Assembly (NCBI GenBank): GCA_937899905.1
Contig: CALCCF010000019.1
Span: 1-64,000, forward strand
Reading direction: 5' to 3'
DNA: 64,000 nucleotides
Source of the DNA: an uncultured Phycisphaeraceae bacterium
GTDB taxonomy: Bacteria; Planctomycetota; Phycisphaerae; Phycisphaerales; UBA1924
Under the pieces are notes generated by a model, which was not told where the DNA came from, ran no database searches, and saw nothing but the letters and a program-made list of their open reading frames with translations. Position 1 is the first letter of the stretch. Each line of letters opens with the position of its first letter. Positions 46,227 to 54,696 of this stretch are shown here, piece by piece. The translations under genes were made by a program, and so were the position numbers.

Positions 46227-47461
46227 CAGCGATCATCCCAGATCGTCGCCCCAATCGCGCGCAGGGGGCCGGCCTTTGAGAGCGTCTCCGCCCACTCGGC
46301 CTGCGGGTCGCTGTCGGCCACGATGCCCGCGCCCACCGAGTAGCGGAACTCATCGCCAACAACGACGGCCGTGCGGATGCCAACAGCGAGTTCGGCGTTG
46401 CCGGCGGCATCGATTACACCGAGCGCGCCGCAGTACGGCCCTCGCGGCTCCGGCTCCAATTCGTGGATGACCTGCATCGCGCGCACCTTGGGTGCGCCCG
46501 TGATCGACCCGGCCGGCAGCAAGGCGCGCAATGCATCATTGAGCGAGAGCCCATCTCGCAAGGTGCCCCCGACGCGCGCGCTGGCCTGCCACACGCCGCC
46601 AACACCAGGCCCGTGCCGCTCGATCATGCGCGGGTCTTCGACCTCGATGCTGCCGATCTCGCTCACACGGCCGAGATCGTGGCGCATGAGATCGACGATC
46701 ATCGCGAGCTCGGCCTTGTCCTTCTCGGCTACTCGCAGATCATGCAGGCCCGAATCCGTCGCCGGGCGCGTGCCTTTCATGGGCTCGGTGGTCAGTCGGC
46801 GCGTCGTCGCGTCGTAGCGAACGAGCAACTCGGGGCTCAGGCCGAGCACCGCACGACGTCGACCATCGGCAAGCGGTGGTAGTTCGAGGTAGCACCCCAT
46901 TGCCGGTGACGCCGCCTCAGCCAGGTCGGCGAAGAGCGCACGCGTGCTTCCACTTACGCGACTGGTGAGCGCGTGTGTCAGGTTGGCCTGGTACACATCG
47001 CCGGCGTGTACGAGATCCACGACTCTCGCAACGGCCTTCGTGTACGCCTCGCGCCCCCACGCGCTGCGCAGCTCGCCGAGCGAATACGACGACTCGTGCT
47101 TGTCGCCGTCCGGCAAGGGTCTCAGCGCCATCCACCCGCCCATACCCCACGCGGCGTGGGGGTGAGCACCCGTGCCCGCGTGACCAGGCCCGGTGGCAGT
47201 GCTCGTGGGCTCGAGCGCGTGGCCGATCTCGTACGACACGAACCCGGCCCACGGCCCCGGCCCATCGGGCACCAGCCGATCCGCCGACGCGGGGGCCCAG
47301 GCCTCGCCCACGTGCAGGCTCACGTGATCGCCGCGGACGATTGCGGCTATCGGACCTTCGTGGCCGCACCGTCGCAGCCTGTCCCATGCCTGGCGCGGCA
47401 CGCTTCGCTCGGCAAATACCGATGCATCTGGCCCCACGGATTCGGTGCGGAAGGTCGTCAA
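46226..47461 (-). CDS. pabB: Aminodeoxychorismate synthase component I (PabB)
   Basis: 411 aa. The chorismate-binding domain is recognised by LSPELLVRYDATTRRLTTEPMKGTRP, in which the Lys of the P-x-K-G-T motif is the PabB hallmark; anthranilate synthase has Ala there. PAGSITGAPKVRAM, GPYCGALGVID and FRYSVGAGIVADSDPQAEW complete the domain. It makes 4-amino-4-deoxychorismate for folate synthesis with a glutamine amidotransferase (PabA), which is not nearby. The ATG/GTG start near 47461 fits a normal length. The Nudix gene follows with a TGATG overlap. In this list the motif was split to keep below the length limit: EPMKGTRP is its core. Confidence 0.9.
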   Translation of the reverse strand: MTTFRTESVGPDASVFAERSVPRQAWDRLRRCGHEGPIAAIVRGDHVSLHVGEAWAPASADRLVPDGPGPWAGFVSYEIGHALEPTSTATGPGHAGTGAHPHAAWGMGGWMALRPLPDGDKHESSYSLGELRSAWGREAYTKAVARVVDLVHAGDVYQANLTHALTSRVSGSTRALFADLAEAASPAMGCYLELPPLADGRRRAVLGLSPELLVRYDATTRRLTTEPMKGTRPATDSGLHDLRVAEKDKAELAMIVDLMRHDLGRVSEIGSIEVEDPRMIERHGPGVGGVWQASARVGGTLRDGLSLNDALRALLPAGSITGAPKVRAMQVIHELEPEPRGPYCGALGVIDAAGNAELAVGIRTAVVVGDEFRYSVGAGIVADSDPQAEWAETLSKAGPLRAIGATIWDDR

Positions 47462-47609
47462 CGGCGAAAAGGTCCTCTAAGATCCTGCTCCGAGCGATCG
47501 AAAACCTGCCGCTCTGACGTGCCGCGGCAAACCTTCACGCTAGGCAGGCTCCGTCGCGCGACAGGGCCTGGCAAGTATACCAACCAATATCCGAAAATAG
47601 GACGCGCCG

Positions 47610-50348
47610 ATGGCCCCACCCGCAAAGACCTCCAAGCGTCACGCCGCCAAGACCACCAAGAAGGCCCCAACGGTCAAGAAGACCAGGCCCAACGTTGGCG
47701 GCAGGCCCCGAGACGCCAAGATGGTGTACTACTTCGGCAAGACCAAGGCCGAGGCCACCAGCGACATGAAGCAGCTGGTCGGCGGCAAGGGCGCCAACCT
47801 CTCGGAGATGACCTCCATCGGCCTGCCCGTGCCACCCGGCTTCACCATCACGACCGAGACCTGCGCCAAGTACTACGAGGGCGGCAAGCGCCTGCCCCAC
47901 GGCCTCATGAACGAGGTCCACCAGAACATGTCGCTCGTCGCCAAGGAGATGGGCCGCGAATTTGGCAGCAAGGACAACCCGCTGCTGGTGTCCGTCCGCT
48001 CGGGCGCCGCAGTCAGCATGCCGGGCATGATGGACACGATCCTGAACCTGGGCCTGAACGACGAGGCGGTCGAGGGCCTGGCCAATGTCACCGGCAACCG
48101 TCGCTTCGCCTACGACGCCTATCGCCGCCTGATCAACATGTTTGGCGACGTCGTCATGGGCGTGGGCCACGAGGTCTTCGAGAAGGCCTTCGACAAGATC
48201 AAGATCAAGTACGAGGCCAAGACCGACAACGACGTGCCCGAGCACGGCATCGTCGAGCTGGCCGAGGCGTACAAGACGGTGTACCGCAAGGCCGTGGGCG
48301 ACGAGTTCCCCCAAAACCCGAGCAAGCAGCTCGAGCTGGCCATCGAGGCCGTCTTTAAGAGCTGGAACGCCGACCGCGCCATCAGCTACCGCCGCCTGAG
48401 TGGCATCACCGGGCTGACCGGTACCGCCGTCAACATCCAGGCGATGGTCTACGGCAATATGGGCGACGACTCGGGCACGGGCGTGGCGTTCACGCGCAAC
48501 CCCAGCACGGGCGAGAACAAGTTCTACGGCGAGTTCCTCATTAACGCTCAGGGCGAGGACGTCGTCGCCGGCATCCGCACGCCGCAACCTGTGGAAGAGA
48601 TGCCCAAGTGGAACGCGAAGGTCCACGATCAGCTGCTGAAGATCAAGGGCACGCTCGAAGCGCACTACACCGAGATGCAGGACATCGAGTTCACCATCGA
48701 GCGCAACAAGCTCTTCATGCTGCAGACGCGTACCGGCAAGCGCACTGGCGCGGCGGCCGTCCGCATCGCGTGCGACATGGTTCGCGAGAAGCTCATCTCC
48801 GAGGAGGACGCGCTGCTGCGCATCCCCGCGGCCGACCTCATCCAGCTTCTGCTTCCGAGCTTCGACGAGAAGTCCAAGCCCAAGAACAGCGTGCTGACGC
48901 GCGGCCTTCCGGCGTCGCCGGGTGCCGCCGTTGGTAAGCCGGCCTTCACGGCTGAGGAAGCGGTGGAGCGGTCGCACAACGAGGCCGTGATCCTCGTGCG
49001 TAAGGAGACGAGCCCCGAGGACGTCGACGGCATGCACTCGGCCGTGGGCATCCTGACCAGCACCGGCGGCATGACGAGTCACGCGGCCGTCGTGGCCCGC
49101 GGCTGGGGCAAGTGCTGCGTCGCCGGTGCGGGCGAAGTCCACATCGACGCGAAGAAGGGCACGTTCACGGTCGGCGGCAAGACGTTCAAGCGCACCGACA
49201 CCATCTCTATCGACGGCTCGACCGGCGAGGTCATGAGCGGCGCGATCCCGACCGTCGAGCCCAAGCTCAGCGGCGACTTCGCCAAGATCATGCGCTGGGC
49301 CGACAAGTATCGCACCCTGCTCGTGCGCACCAACGCCGACACGCCCGAGGACAGCCGCCGCGCCCGCGAGTTCGGCGCGCAGGGCATCGGACTCTGCCGC
49401 ACGGAGCACATGTTCTTCGAGGGTGAGCGCATCCTGGCGATGCGTGAGATGATCCTCGCCGAGACGAAGGAAGCCCGCGAGGCCGCGCTCGACAAGTTGC
49501 TGCCGTTCCAGCGTGACGACTTCATCGGCATCTTCACGGCCATGAAGGGCCTGCCGGTGACCATCCGCCTGCTGGACCCGCCGCTGCACGAGTTCCTGCC
49601 GCACGAGCCGGCCACCATCAAGGAGGTCGCCAAGGTTCTTGGCGTGCCAGCCAAGAAGGTCGAGCAGCGCGTCGCGCAGCTGCACGAGCTCAACCCAATG
49701 CTCGGCCACCGCGGCTGCCGACTGGCGGTCACCTATCCCGAGATCCTGGTCATGCAGGTCCGCGCGATCGTCGAGGCGATGATCAACTGCCAGCACAACA
49801 AGATCAAGGCGATGCCCGAGATCATGATCCCGCTGGTGGGCGTTGCCAAGGAGCTGGGCATGCTCCGCAAGCTCGTGGAGCAGACCATCCACGATGTCCG
49901 CGCCGAGAACGACATCAAGAGCGCGCTCAACATCAAGATCGGCACGATGATCGAGGTGCCCCGTGCCGCGATCACGGCCGACCAGGTGGCCGAGCACGCG
50001 GACTTCTTCTCCTTTGGCACCAACGACCTCACGCAGATGACCTTCGGGTACTCGCGTGACGATTCGGCGACCTTCCTGCCCGAGTACGTCGGCCAGGAGA
50101 TCCTGCCGGCCGACCCGTTCCAGCAGCTCGACGAGGGCGGCGTGGGCGAGCTGGTCAAGATGGCCATCGAGAAGGGCCGCGACGCCAACGATCTGTTGAA
50201 GATCGGCGTCTGCGGCGAGCACGGCGGCGATCCGTCGAGCGTGCACTTCTGCCACGCCGCGGGGCTGGACTACGTGAGCTGCTCGCCCTTCCGCGTGCCG
50301 ATCGCGCGTCTGGCCGCAGCCCAAGCCGCACTGATGCACGACCGCTAA
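47610..50348 (+). CDS. ppdK: Pyruvate, phosphate dikinase
   Basis: 912 aa. It interconverts pyruvate + ATP + Pi and phosphoenolpyruvate + AMP + PPi. The order of domains is an ATP-grasp part (GGKGANLSEMTSIGLPVPPG), the swivelling phosphohistidine domain (GGMTSHAAVVARGWG; H491), and a PEP/pyruvate TIM barrel (GTNDLTQMTFGYSRDD, GVCGEHGGDPSSV; C868). An N-terminal extension of about 36 residues is rich in Lys, Pro and Thr (KTSKRHAAKTTKKAPTVKK) and is not part of the family. The start ATG at 47610 gives this extension; MVYYFGKTK at residue 38 is where homology begins. A strong terminator follows the stop. Confidence 0.95.
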   Translation: MAPPAKTSKRHAAKTTKKAPTVKKTRPNVGGRPRDAKMVYYFGKTKAEATSDMKQLVGGKGANLSEMTSIGLPVPPGFTITTETCAKYYEGGKRLPHGLMNEVHQNMSLVAKEMGREFGSKDNPLLVSVRSGAAVSMPGMMDTILNLGLNDEAVEGLANVTGNRRFAYDAYRRLINMFGDVVMGVGHEVFEKAFDKIKIKYEAKTDNDVPEHGIVELAEAYKTVYRKAVGDEFPQNPSKQLELAIEAVFKSWNADRAISYRRLSGITGLTGTAVNIQAMVYGNMGDDSGTGVAFTRNPSTGENKFYGEFLINAQGEDVVAGIRTPQPVEEMPKWNAKVHDQLLKIKGTLEAHYTEMQDIEFTIERNKLFMLQTRTGKRTGAAAVRIACDMVREKLISEEDALLRIPAADLIQLLLPSFDEKSKPKNSVLTRGLPASPGAAVGKPAFTAEEAVERSHNEAVILVRKETSPEDVDGMHSAVGILTSTGGMTSHAAVVARGWGKCCVAGAGEVHIDAKKGTFTVGGKTFKRTDTISIDGSTGEVMSGAIPTVEPKLSGDFAKIMRWADKYRTLLVRTNADTPEDSRRAREFGAQGIGLCRTEHMFFEGERILAMREMILAETKEAREAALDKLLPFQRDDFIGIFTAMKGLPVTIRLLDPPLHEFLPHEPATIKEVAKVLGVPAKKVEQRVAQLHELNPMLGHRGCRLAVTYPEILVMQVRAIVEAMINCQHNKIKAMPEIMIPLVGVAKELGMLRKLVEQTIHDVRAENDIKSALNIKIGTMIEVPRAAITADQVAEHADFFSFGTNDLTQMTFGYSRDDSATFLPEYVGQEILPADPFQQLDEGGVGELVKMAIEKGRDANDLLKIGVCGEHGGDPSSVHFCHAAGLDYVSCSPFRVPIARLAAAQAALMHDR

Positions 50349-50377
50349 CGCACCACCACATCGTCGATCCAATAAAG

Positions 50378-50409
50378 AACGCCCGCGACCCCAACGGTCG
50401 CGGGCGTTT
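50378..50409. terminator. Bidirectional Rho-independent terminator
   Basis: A perfect 13-bp stem (AACGCCCGCGACC / GGTCGCGGGCGTT) with a CCAAC loop. It is followed by TTTCAATT on the plus strand and by TTCTTTATT on the minus strand, so it can serve both ppdK and the convergent thioredoxin-fold gene. Confidence 0.9.
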
Positions 50410-50442
50410 CAATTCATGTCGCGTACTTACGAGGCGGCGGGG

Positions 50443-51855
50443 TTAGCGGGGCTGGTTTCCACCCTGGTTTCCGCCTTGGTTGCCACCGACCTGATTGCCA
50501 CCTTGGTTGCCGCCGGCCTGGTTGCCACCCTCTTCGGTCGCCTGGTTGCCGGGCATGTTGCCACGCATGGTCTGCGTTGCCGTGGCATCGAATTCACCGT
50601 CGAGCGCCTTCTGCACGGCCTCGGCGATGCTCTCGCGGAAGGTCTCGGCGTTGTACTCGTTCATGGTGAACACCTGGCGGCCGTCCTTGGTGATGACGAA
50701 CACCGTCGGGAAGCTGCTCACCGCATAGTCGAGGGCCACCGTGTCGGCACCCGTCGCCAGGGAGTACGTGCCGCCGCTGTCCTTCCAGGCGTCGATACCC
50801 GCCTGCACGCGGCCACGCTCGCGCCAGGTCATGCTCAGCACACGCACGGGCTCGTCGGCGAACTGCTCGGCGATCGCCTGGATGTCACCGCGAGAGTCCT
50901 TGGACGTGCCCGACCAGCCGGTCCAGAAGTCCAGGACAACGACGTTGCCCTCGAGGCTGCTCAGGCTCACGTTCTCGCCCTTGTCCGGGCCCTCGGCGAT
51001 GGTCACCTCGAACGGCCGGGCCCGCGGGTAGACCTGGGCCTGCTGGGCGCGCGTCGCATCACGCGGCGTGCGCCGCACTGTGGTGTTGAACGCGTAGCCC
51101 TCGGGACGCTCGAGCTCCCAGATGTTCTCGGGCAGTTCCTGATCGATCGCGATGTTCGTGATCGTGTACGTCTGCGTGTTGTCGGTGCCCAGGCGCGTCT
51201 CCTTGCGGCGGGGCAGGTCACTCTCCTGGCTGATCGACCAGCGGATGACCTGGCGCTGCTCGCCCATGTCGACCTCAACGACGTCGCACAACTCACCGTT
51301 CACGGTGTCTCCGCCGATCTCCATGGTCATGCGCACCTCGGGGAGCGATAGCTCGCGCTCGAAGGGCACGTCTTGGACGAACTCGGAGATCCAGCCGGTC
51401 TGCGCAACGGTGATGCTGCGGTGCCTCGCGGCCCGGTGGAAGCGCTCGTACACGGTGCGCAGGTCGTGGGCGATATAGGTCACGTTGGGCCCGACGCGGA
51501 CCACGTCGAACTCGACCGACTCGGTGTCGCCCGAGCGCGGGTCGTTCACGACGACCGAGCCCTGGCGGCGGTGGTTCCACGAAGCCGACTCGCCCTCGCC
51601 CTCGCGGCCGAGCCAGACGATGCTGCTCAGCTCCTGGATCGTGCCGAACAGGCCGCCAGCGCTGGTCACCTCGCCGGTGTACTGCAGGGTGGTCAGGTCG
51701 CCGATGGCCGCGCGAGCCTCCTCGAGCCGCTGGCGGGCGGCCTCATCGTCCTGGGCCAAGGCCGGCGACACCATGCACACCGCGGCGGTGGCGAGGCCAA
51801 GGCCGGTCATCCACATGCCCCCCGTCGGAGCCCCCTGATTCGTACGAGAACGCAT
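50443..51855 (-). CDS. Exported thioredoxin-fold protein lacking the active-site cysteines
   Basis: 470 aa from ATG 51855, with AAGGAGG seven bases upstream (an ATG at 51861 is too close to it). A signal peptide ends at PALAQ. Residues ~35-270 look like a lipoprotein-carrier/LolA-type or DUF2092-type beta fold (ELCDVVEVDMGEQRQVIRW). A TlpA-like thioredoxin domain follows (VVVLDFWTGWSGTSKDS, VRVLSMTWRERG, SSFPTVFVITKDGRQVF), but the CxxC is replaced by S-G-T-S. The last 30 residues are GGNQ repeats. The domain can no longer catalyse disulfide exchange by the usual route, so a binding or structural role is inferred. Confidence 0.8.
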   Translation of the reverse strand: MRSRTNQGAPTGGMWMTGLGLATAAVCMVSPALAQDDEAARQRLEEARAAIGDLTTLQYTGEVTSAGGLFGTIQELSSIVWLGREGEGESASWNHRRQGSVVVNDPRSGDTESVEFDVVRVGPNVTYIAHDLRTVYERFHRAARHRSITVAQTGWISEFVQDVPFERELSLPEVRMTMEIGGDTVNGELCDVVEVDMGEQRQVIRWSISQESDLPRRKETRLGTDNTQTYTITNIAIDQELPENIWELERPEGYAFNTTVRRTPRDATRAQQAQVYPRARPFEVTIAEGPDKGENVSLSSLEGNVVVLDFWTGWSGTSKDSRGDIQAIAEQFADEPVRVLSMTWRERGRVQAGIDAWKDSGGTYSLATGADTVALDYAVSSFPTVFVITKDGRQVFTMNEYNAETFRESIAEAVQKALDGEFDATATQTMRGNMPGNQATEEGGNQAGGNQGGNQVGGNQGGNQGGNQPR

Positions 51856-52175
51856 CCTCATGCCTCCTTGGAGATCACTTCCCACGCCTCGGCAAACACG
51901 CCCGGGCCCTCCCCTTCGAGGCCCGCGGCCGGCCGACACGCCCACCACTTCCCAACGATGCGCTGGGACCTTTGAGCCGACACCAATCCCCCGACGCCAC
52001 GGCGGCGCCTTCGGGACCGTGATCGGCAGGCCCGCATGATATCGCCATCTTCACGCCGTCGGCCGCCAGAGCCGCCCCGGTTGGGAAGGCGATTATAGTT
52101 ATAGGACTATATAACCAGCGCCGGTCATCCCTATATCATGTCTGGTAGACCAGGGGCAAAGCCGGAGGGATCAGC
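51856..52175. promoter_or_regulatory. 320-base intergenic region with a putative operator, upstream of the hydroxylase gene
   Basis: Between divergent genes. Most is GC-rich and featureless, but 52091-52140 is strikingly AT-rich for this genome. It holds the inverted repeat GTTATA-GGACTA-TATAAC at 52098-52115, about 60 bases before the phenylalanine hydroxylase start. A TATAGT at 52094-52099 could be a -10 element overlapping it; no good -35 box is seen. The arrangement suits repression or activation of the hydroxylase gene, but no regulator is adjacent. Confidence 0.4.
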
Positions 52176-53024
52176 ATGCGCGGCGATATCGAGTACAGCA
52201 AGGTCATCGACAGCGACGAGGCCCGTTTGGCCCAGGCCGCCGCAGACAAGGCCCCATTCCAGGCCTCGGCCGACATCGACACCGACAAGTTCTACATCAC
52301 CCAGAAGATGGACCTCTACACCGATGAGAACCACGAGGTCTGGCGCACGCTGTACACCGAGCGTATGAAGACGCTCGACCACCAGGCCTCGAAGGTATTC
52401 CTCGACGGCATGCGCGCGATCGGTCTGCCCAGCGACAGCGTGCCGAGTGTGGCCTCGATTAACAAGAACCTCGCCGCGCTCACCGGTTGGGCCAGCCGCC
52501 CCGTGCCGGGGTACCTGCCGGCCAAGGCGTTCTTCGCCTGCCTGGCCAACCGCCAGTTCCCCACCACCATCACCATCCGCCCCAAGCGGCTGATGCACTA
52601 CCTGCCCGAGCCGGACATCTTCCACGACATCTTCGGCCATGTGCCCCTGCACGCCGACGACGTGTTCGCCGAGTTCCTGCAGACCTACGGCAAGGCCGCC
52701 CTGCACTGCGAGGACCCGTACCACATCGAGCGGCTGGGCCGGCTGTTCTGGTTCACCGTCGAGTTCGGCCTCATCCGCGAGGACGGCCGCACCAAGCTCT
52801 ACGGCAGCGGCCTGATCAGCAGCCTGGGTGAGAGCGAGCACGCGCTGCACAGCAAGAACGTGGACCGCCGCGACTTCGACCTCGACCTGGTGTGCGACAC
52901 GCCCTTCGAGATCGACCACTACCAGCCGATCCTCTACGTGCTGGACAGCTTCGAGCAACTGCGCGATGCGATGAACAAGTATGCCGAGCGGGTGATGAAT
53001 GCGCGCAAGGCCAGCGCTGCGTAG
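52176..53024 (+). CDS. phhA: Phenylalanine 4-monooxygenase (pterin-dependent)
   Basis: 282 aa from ATG 52176, with GGAGGG six bases upstream. It hydroxylates phenylalanine to tyrosine with tetrahydrobiopterin/pterin, O2 and Fe(II). The iron ligands are H150 and H155 in PDIFHDIFGHVPL and E196 in FWFTVEFGL; the spacings (5 and 41) equal those of the Chromobacterium enzyme (H138, H143, E184). The segment RKYIPGYLPA-like GYLPAKAFFACLANRQFP also fits. The length is that of the single-domain bacterial form, without the animal regulatory ACT domain. A pterin-recycling gene (phhB) is not adjacent. The AT-rich palindrome upstream may be its operator. Confidence 0.95.
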   Translation: MRGDIEYSKVIDSDEARLAQAAADKAPFQASADIDTDKFYITQKMDLYTDENHEVWRTLYTERMKTLDHQASKVFLDGMRAIGLPSDSVPSVASINKNLAALTGWASRPVPGYLPAKAFFACLANRQFPTTITIRPKRLMHYLPEPDIFHDIFGHVPLHADDVFAEFLQTYGKAALHCEDPYHIERLGRLFWFTVEFGLIREDGRTKLYGSGLISSLGESEHALHSKNVDRRDFDLDLVCDTPFEIDHYQPILYVLDSFEQLRDAMNKYAERVMNARKASAA

Positions 53025-53051
53025 GACCGAACCCTCTGTCTGATCTTACGT

Positions 53052-53081
53052 ACCCTCGTTTGGCACACGCCGAACGGGGGT
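53052..53081 (+). promoter_or_regulatory. Leader hairpin covering the ribosome binding site of the 53.1-kb gene
   Basis: ACCCTCGTTTGGC (53052-53064) pairs with GCCGAACGGGGGT (53069-53081) over 13 base pairs (two G-U pairs, none mismatched) around an ACAC loop. The right arm contains the GGGGG that serves as ribosome binding site for the ATG at 53086, so the hairpin would hide it. A weaker version stands in the same place before the paralogue at 54239. Confidence 0.5.
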
Positions 53082-53085
53082 TCGT

Positions 53086-53565
53086 ATGCAACCGAAACTT
53101 GGCGAGAGCCCAGGCGATCTCGGCGCCGGCTACGAGATCTTCATTGTCGAAGACTGGATCGCCATCAACACGCCCACCCGTCAGACCAGATTCGGCCCGA
53201 TTTCAGACCAGTTGCAGATTCCCTATAGCGAAGTCTTGGTGTGCACCAAGGATGAAAACTTCTTTTTCATCGCGCACACACGACCGTCAGCCGCGAACGC
53301 AACCTTCTACCGGATAGATCTGAACGCTGGAACACACGCGAAGCTCACGCTGCCCAACAATCATGGCCAGATCCTGGGCCACATCTACAGCGTCTCTCCA
53401 AGCGCCCGCGAACACGACCCGTTCATGCTCACCGGTGGCGGCCAATTCATGATCGGCGCGGCCCACGTCGTCGGCTACACCTGCGCCGGCTTCTCCGCAC
53501 TCTTCGTCGTAGCGATTGTGGTCACCGCCGTCGTATTGCGCAAACGCCGCAAGCAAGTACAATAG
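53086..53565 (+). CDS. Membrane-anchored protein, paralogue A, 159 aa
   Basis: No family recognised. The start is ATG 53086. The N-terminal part (MQPKLGESPGDLGAGYEIFIV) is hydrophilic and rich in beta-type residues; a single C-terminal transmembrane helix (VVGYTCAGFSALFVVAIVVTA) precedes the basic end LRKRRKQVQ, so the bulk is probably outside the cytosol only if the helix inserts N-out. The paralogue at 54239-54688 has the same opening (MQPKLGESPGDLG), the same SPxxRxxDPxxL-G-GQF pattern (SAREHDPFMLTGGGQF against GVRNIDPYRLSGDGQF) and a similar helix. The two genes flank a DinB-type gene. Confidence 0.7.
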   Translation: MQPKLGESPGDLGAGYEIFIVEDWIAINTPTRQTRFGPISDQLQIPYSEVLVCTKDENFFFIAHTRPSAANATFYRIDLNAGTHAKLTLPNNHGQILGHIYSVSPSAREHDPFMLTGGGQFMIGAAHVVGYTCAGFSALFVVAIVVTAVVLRKRRKQVQ

Positions 53566-53573
53566 CCAGCGGT

Positions 53574-54095
53574 TTACCCAATCCGCCGCACCATCTCCGC
53601 CAACGCCAGATGGTGGTCGTCGTGATCCGCAAAGAACACGCACGTATCCACCACGCGCTTCTGCACGCCTAACCGCTCGTGCCAGGCGCTGCGGCCGAAG
53701 AAGTCGCGCGGGTAAGCCTCCAGCCGCTGGACCGTTGCCTCGCGCACGCGCCGCAGGTCGGCGAGCACCTCTGCGAGTGACCTCGCGTCATGATCTGTAT
53801 CCACCGTCCGCGTGTTCTGCATGTCGGCGGCGGGCAGCAGCGGCGACCCGGCTTCGTACGCATCAAGCCTCTCGGCAAGCAATCGCTCAAGATCGGCAAG
53901 GTGCCCGAGGTGGCGTTGGATCGACCATCCATCTTCGGGCACCTTCGTCGCCTGCCCCGGTCCCAGCCGTGCGGCGAATGCTTCGGCCCGAGCCGGGAGC
54001 CCTCGAAGGCGTTCGATGACCGCCGGGTAGAGCTCGGCCGGGAAGTCGAACCGCCAGCGGCGGTACATCCAAGGCGTAAGGACTTGTCCGTGCAT
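53574..54095 (-). CDS. DinB-superfamily protein
   Basis: 173 aa from ATG 54095; an in-frame start further upstream (to 54263) would run into the neighbouring gene and lacks family residues. The fold is a four-helix bundle with the three metal-binding His visible: H in SIQRHLGHLADLE and two in FFADHDDHHLALAEM. DinB-like (DinB_2) proteins include thiol transferases and stress proteins of unknown action. The gene lies between two paralogous membrane-protein genes and overlaps their intergenic space, on the opposite strand. Confidence 0.75.
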   Translation of the reverse strand: MHGQVLTPWMYRRWRFDFPAELYPAVIERLRGLPARAEAFAARLGPGQATKVPEDGWSIQRHLGHLADLERLLAERLDAYEAGSPLLPAADMQNTRTVDTDHDARSLAEVLADLRRVREATVQRLEAYPRDFFGRSAWHERLGVQKRVVDTCVFFADHDDHHLALAEMVRRIG

Positions 54096-54203
54096 GTTGA
54101 TTGGTATGCAGCCAGAACGGCTGCCGTCGGGTTCGTTATCGACCCAGACACACACCACCGACTGCCGCCGCGCACAAGACGAACCGTCGACTTCTAACCA
54201 CGT

Positions 54204-54234
54204 ACCCCTCGATAGCGACATGAAACACGGGGGT
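54204..54234 (+). promoter_or_regulatory. Leader hairpin-like pairing before the 54.2-kb gene
   Basis: ACCCCT (54204-54209) can pair with GGGGGT (54229-54234), 6 base pairs (one G-U) around a 19-base loop. The GGGGG is the ribosome binding site for the TTG at 54239. The leader matches that of the 53.1-kb paralogue: ACGTACCC(C)TCG, later ACGGGGG or CACGGGGG, then the start and TGCAACC. Confidence 0.4.
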
Positions 54235-54238
54235 GTCC

Positions 54239-54688
54239 TTGCAACCCAAACTCGGCGAATCACCGGGCGATCTTGGCGGTGGGTACAGCCTCATGATCGT
54301 CAATAGCCAGGTCGGCATCTCGGTGCCGAACGCGGGCGACGTCGTGATACCCGAATACTCGGTGATCGTCTGCACGCTCGATGACGACTACTTCTTCATC
54401 GCGTCGGCCTTCGGGCCACAGTCACCCAACGCAAAGATCTGGCGCTTCGATCTGCAGGCCCAGGAGCACACGCAGTACGTCATCGCGAACGACGAGTCCC
54501 AGATCATGTCGCACATCCATCAGTACTCGCCCGGCGTGCGGAACATCGATCCATACCGCCTGTCGGGCGATGGACAGTTCATCACCAACGCGTTCCTCAC
54601 CGTCGGCGTCGTTCTCCTTGCCATCTTCGTGTTTATCTGCCTCGTCGAGGGTGCGATCACCTTGCTCGAGCGGAAGGGCCTGCTGTAA
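54239..54688 (+). CDS. Membrane-anchored protein, paralogue B, 149 aa
   Basis: The start is taken as TTG 54239 because the sequence around it (CGGGGGTGTCC-TTG-CAACCC) aligns base for base with CGGGGGTTCGT-ATG-CAACCG of the paralogue at 53086; a GTG six bases earlier (54233) lies inside the ribosome binding site. The protein opens MQPKLGESPGDLGGGYSLMIV, has IVCTLDDDYFFIASAFG in parallel with the paralogue's VLVCTKDENFFFIAHTRPS, and ends in one long hydrophobic helix (FLTVGVVLLAIFVFICLVEGA). The family is unknown to me. The next gene converges with nine bases between. Confidence 0.7.
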   Translation: MQPKLGESPGDLGGGYSLMIVNSQVGISVPNAGDVVIPEYSVIVCTLDDDYFFIASAFGPQSPNAKIWRFDLQAQEHTQYVIANDESQIMSHIHQYSPGVRNIDPYRLSGDGQFITNAFLTVGVVLLAIFVFICLVEGAITLLERKGLL

Positions 54689-54696
54689 CAGGTCGC

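Noticed and set aside
47535-50372. 945-codon open frame antisense to ppdK
   Set aside because: It mirrors ppdK, has no domain pattern, and ppdK has all its catalytic residues on the plus strand.
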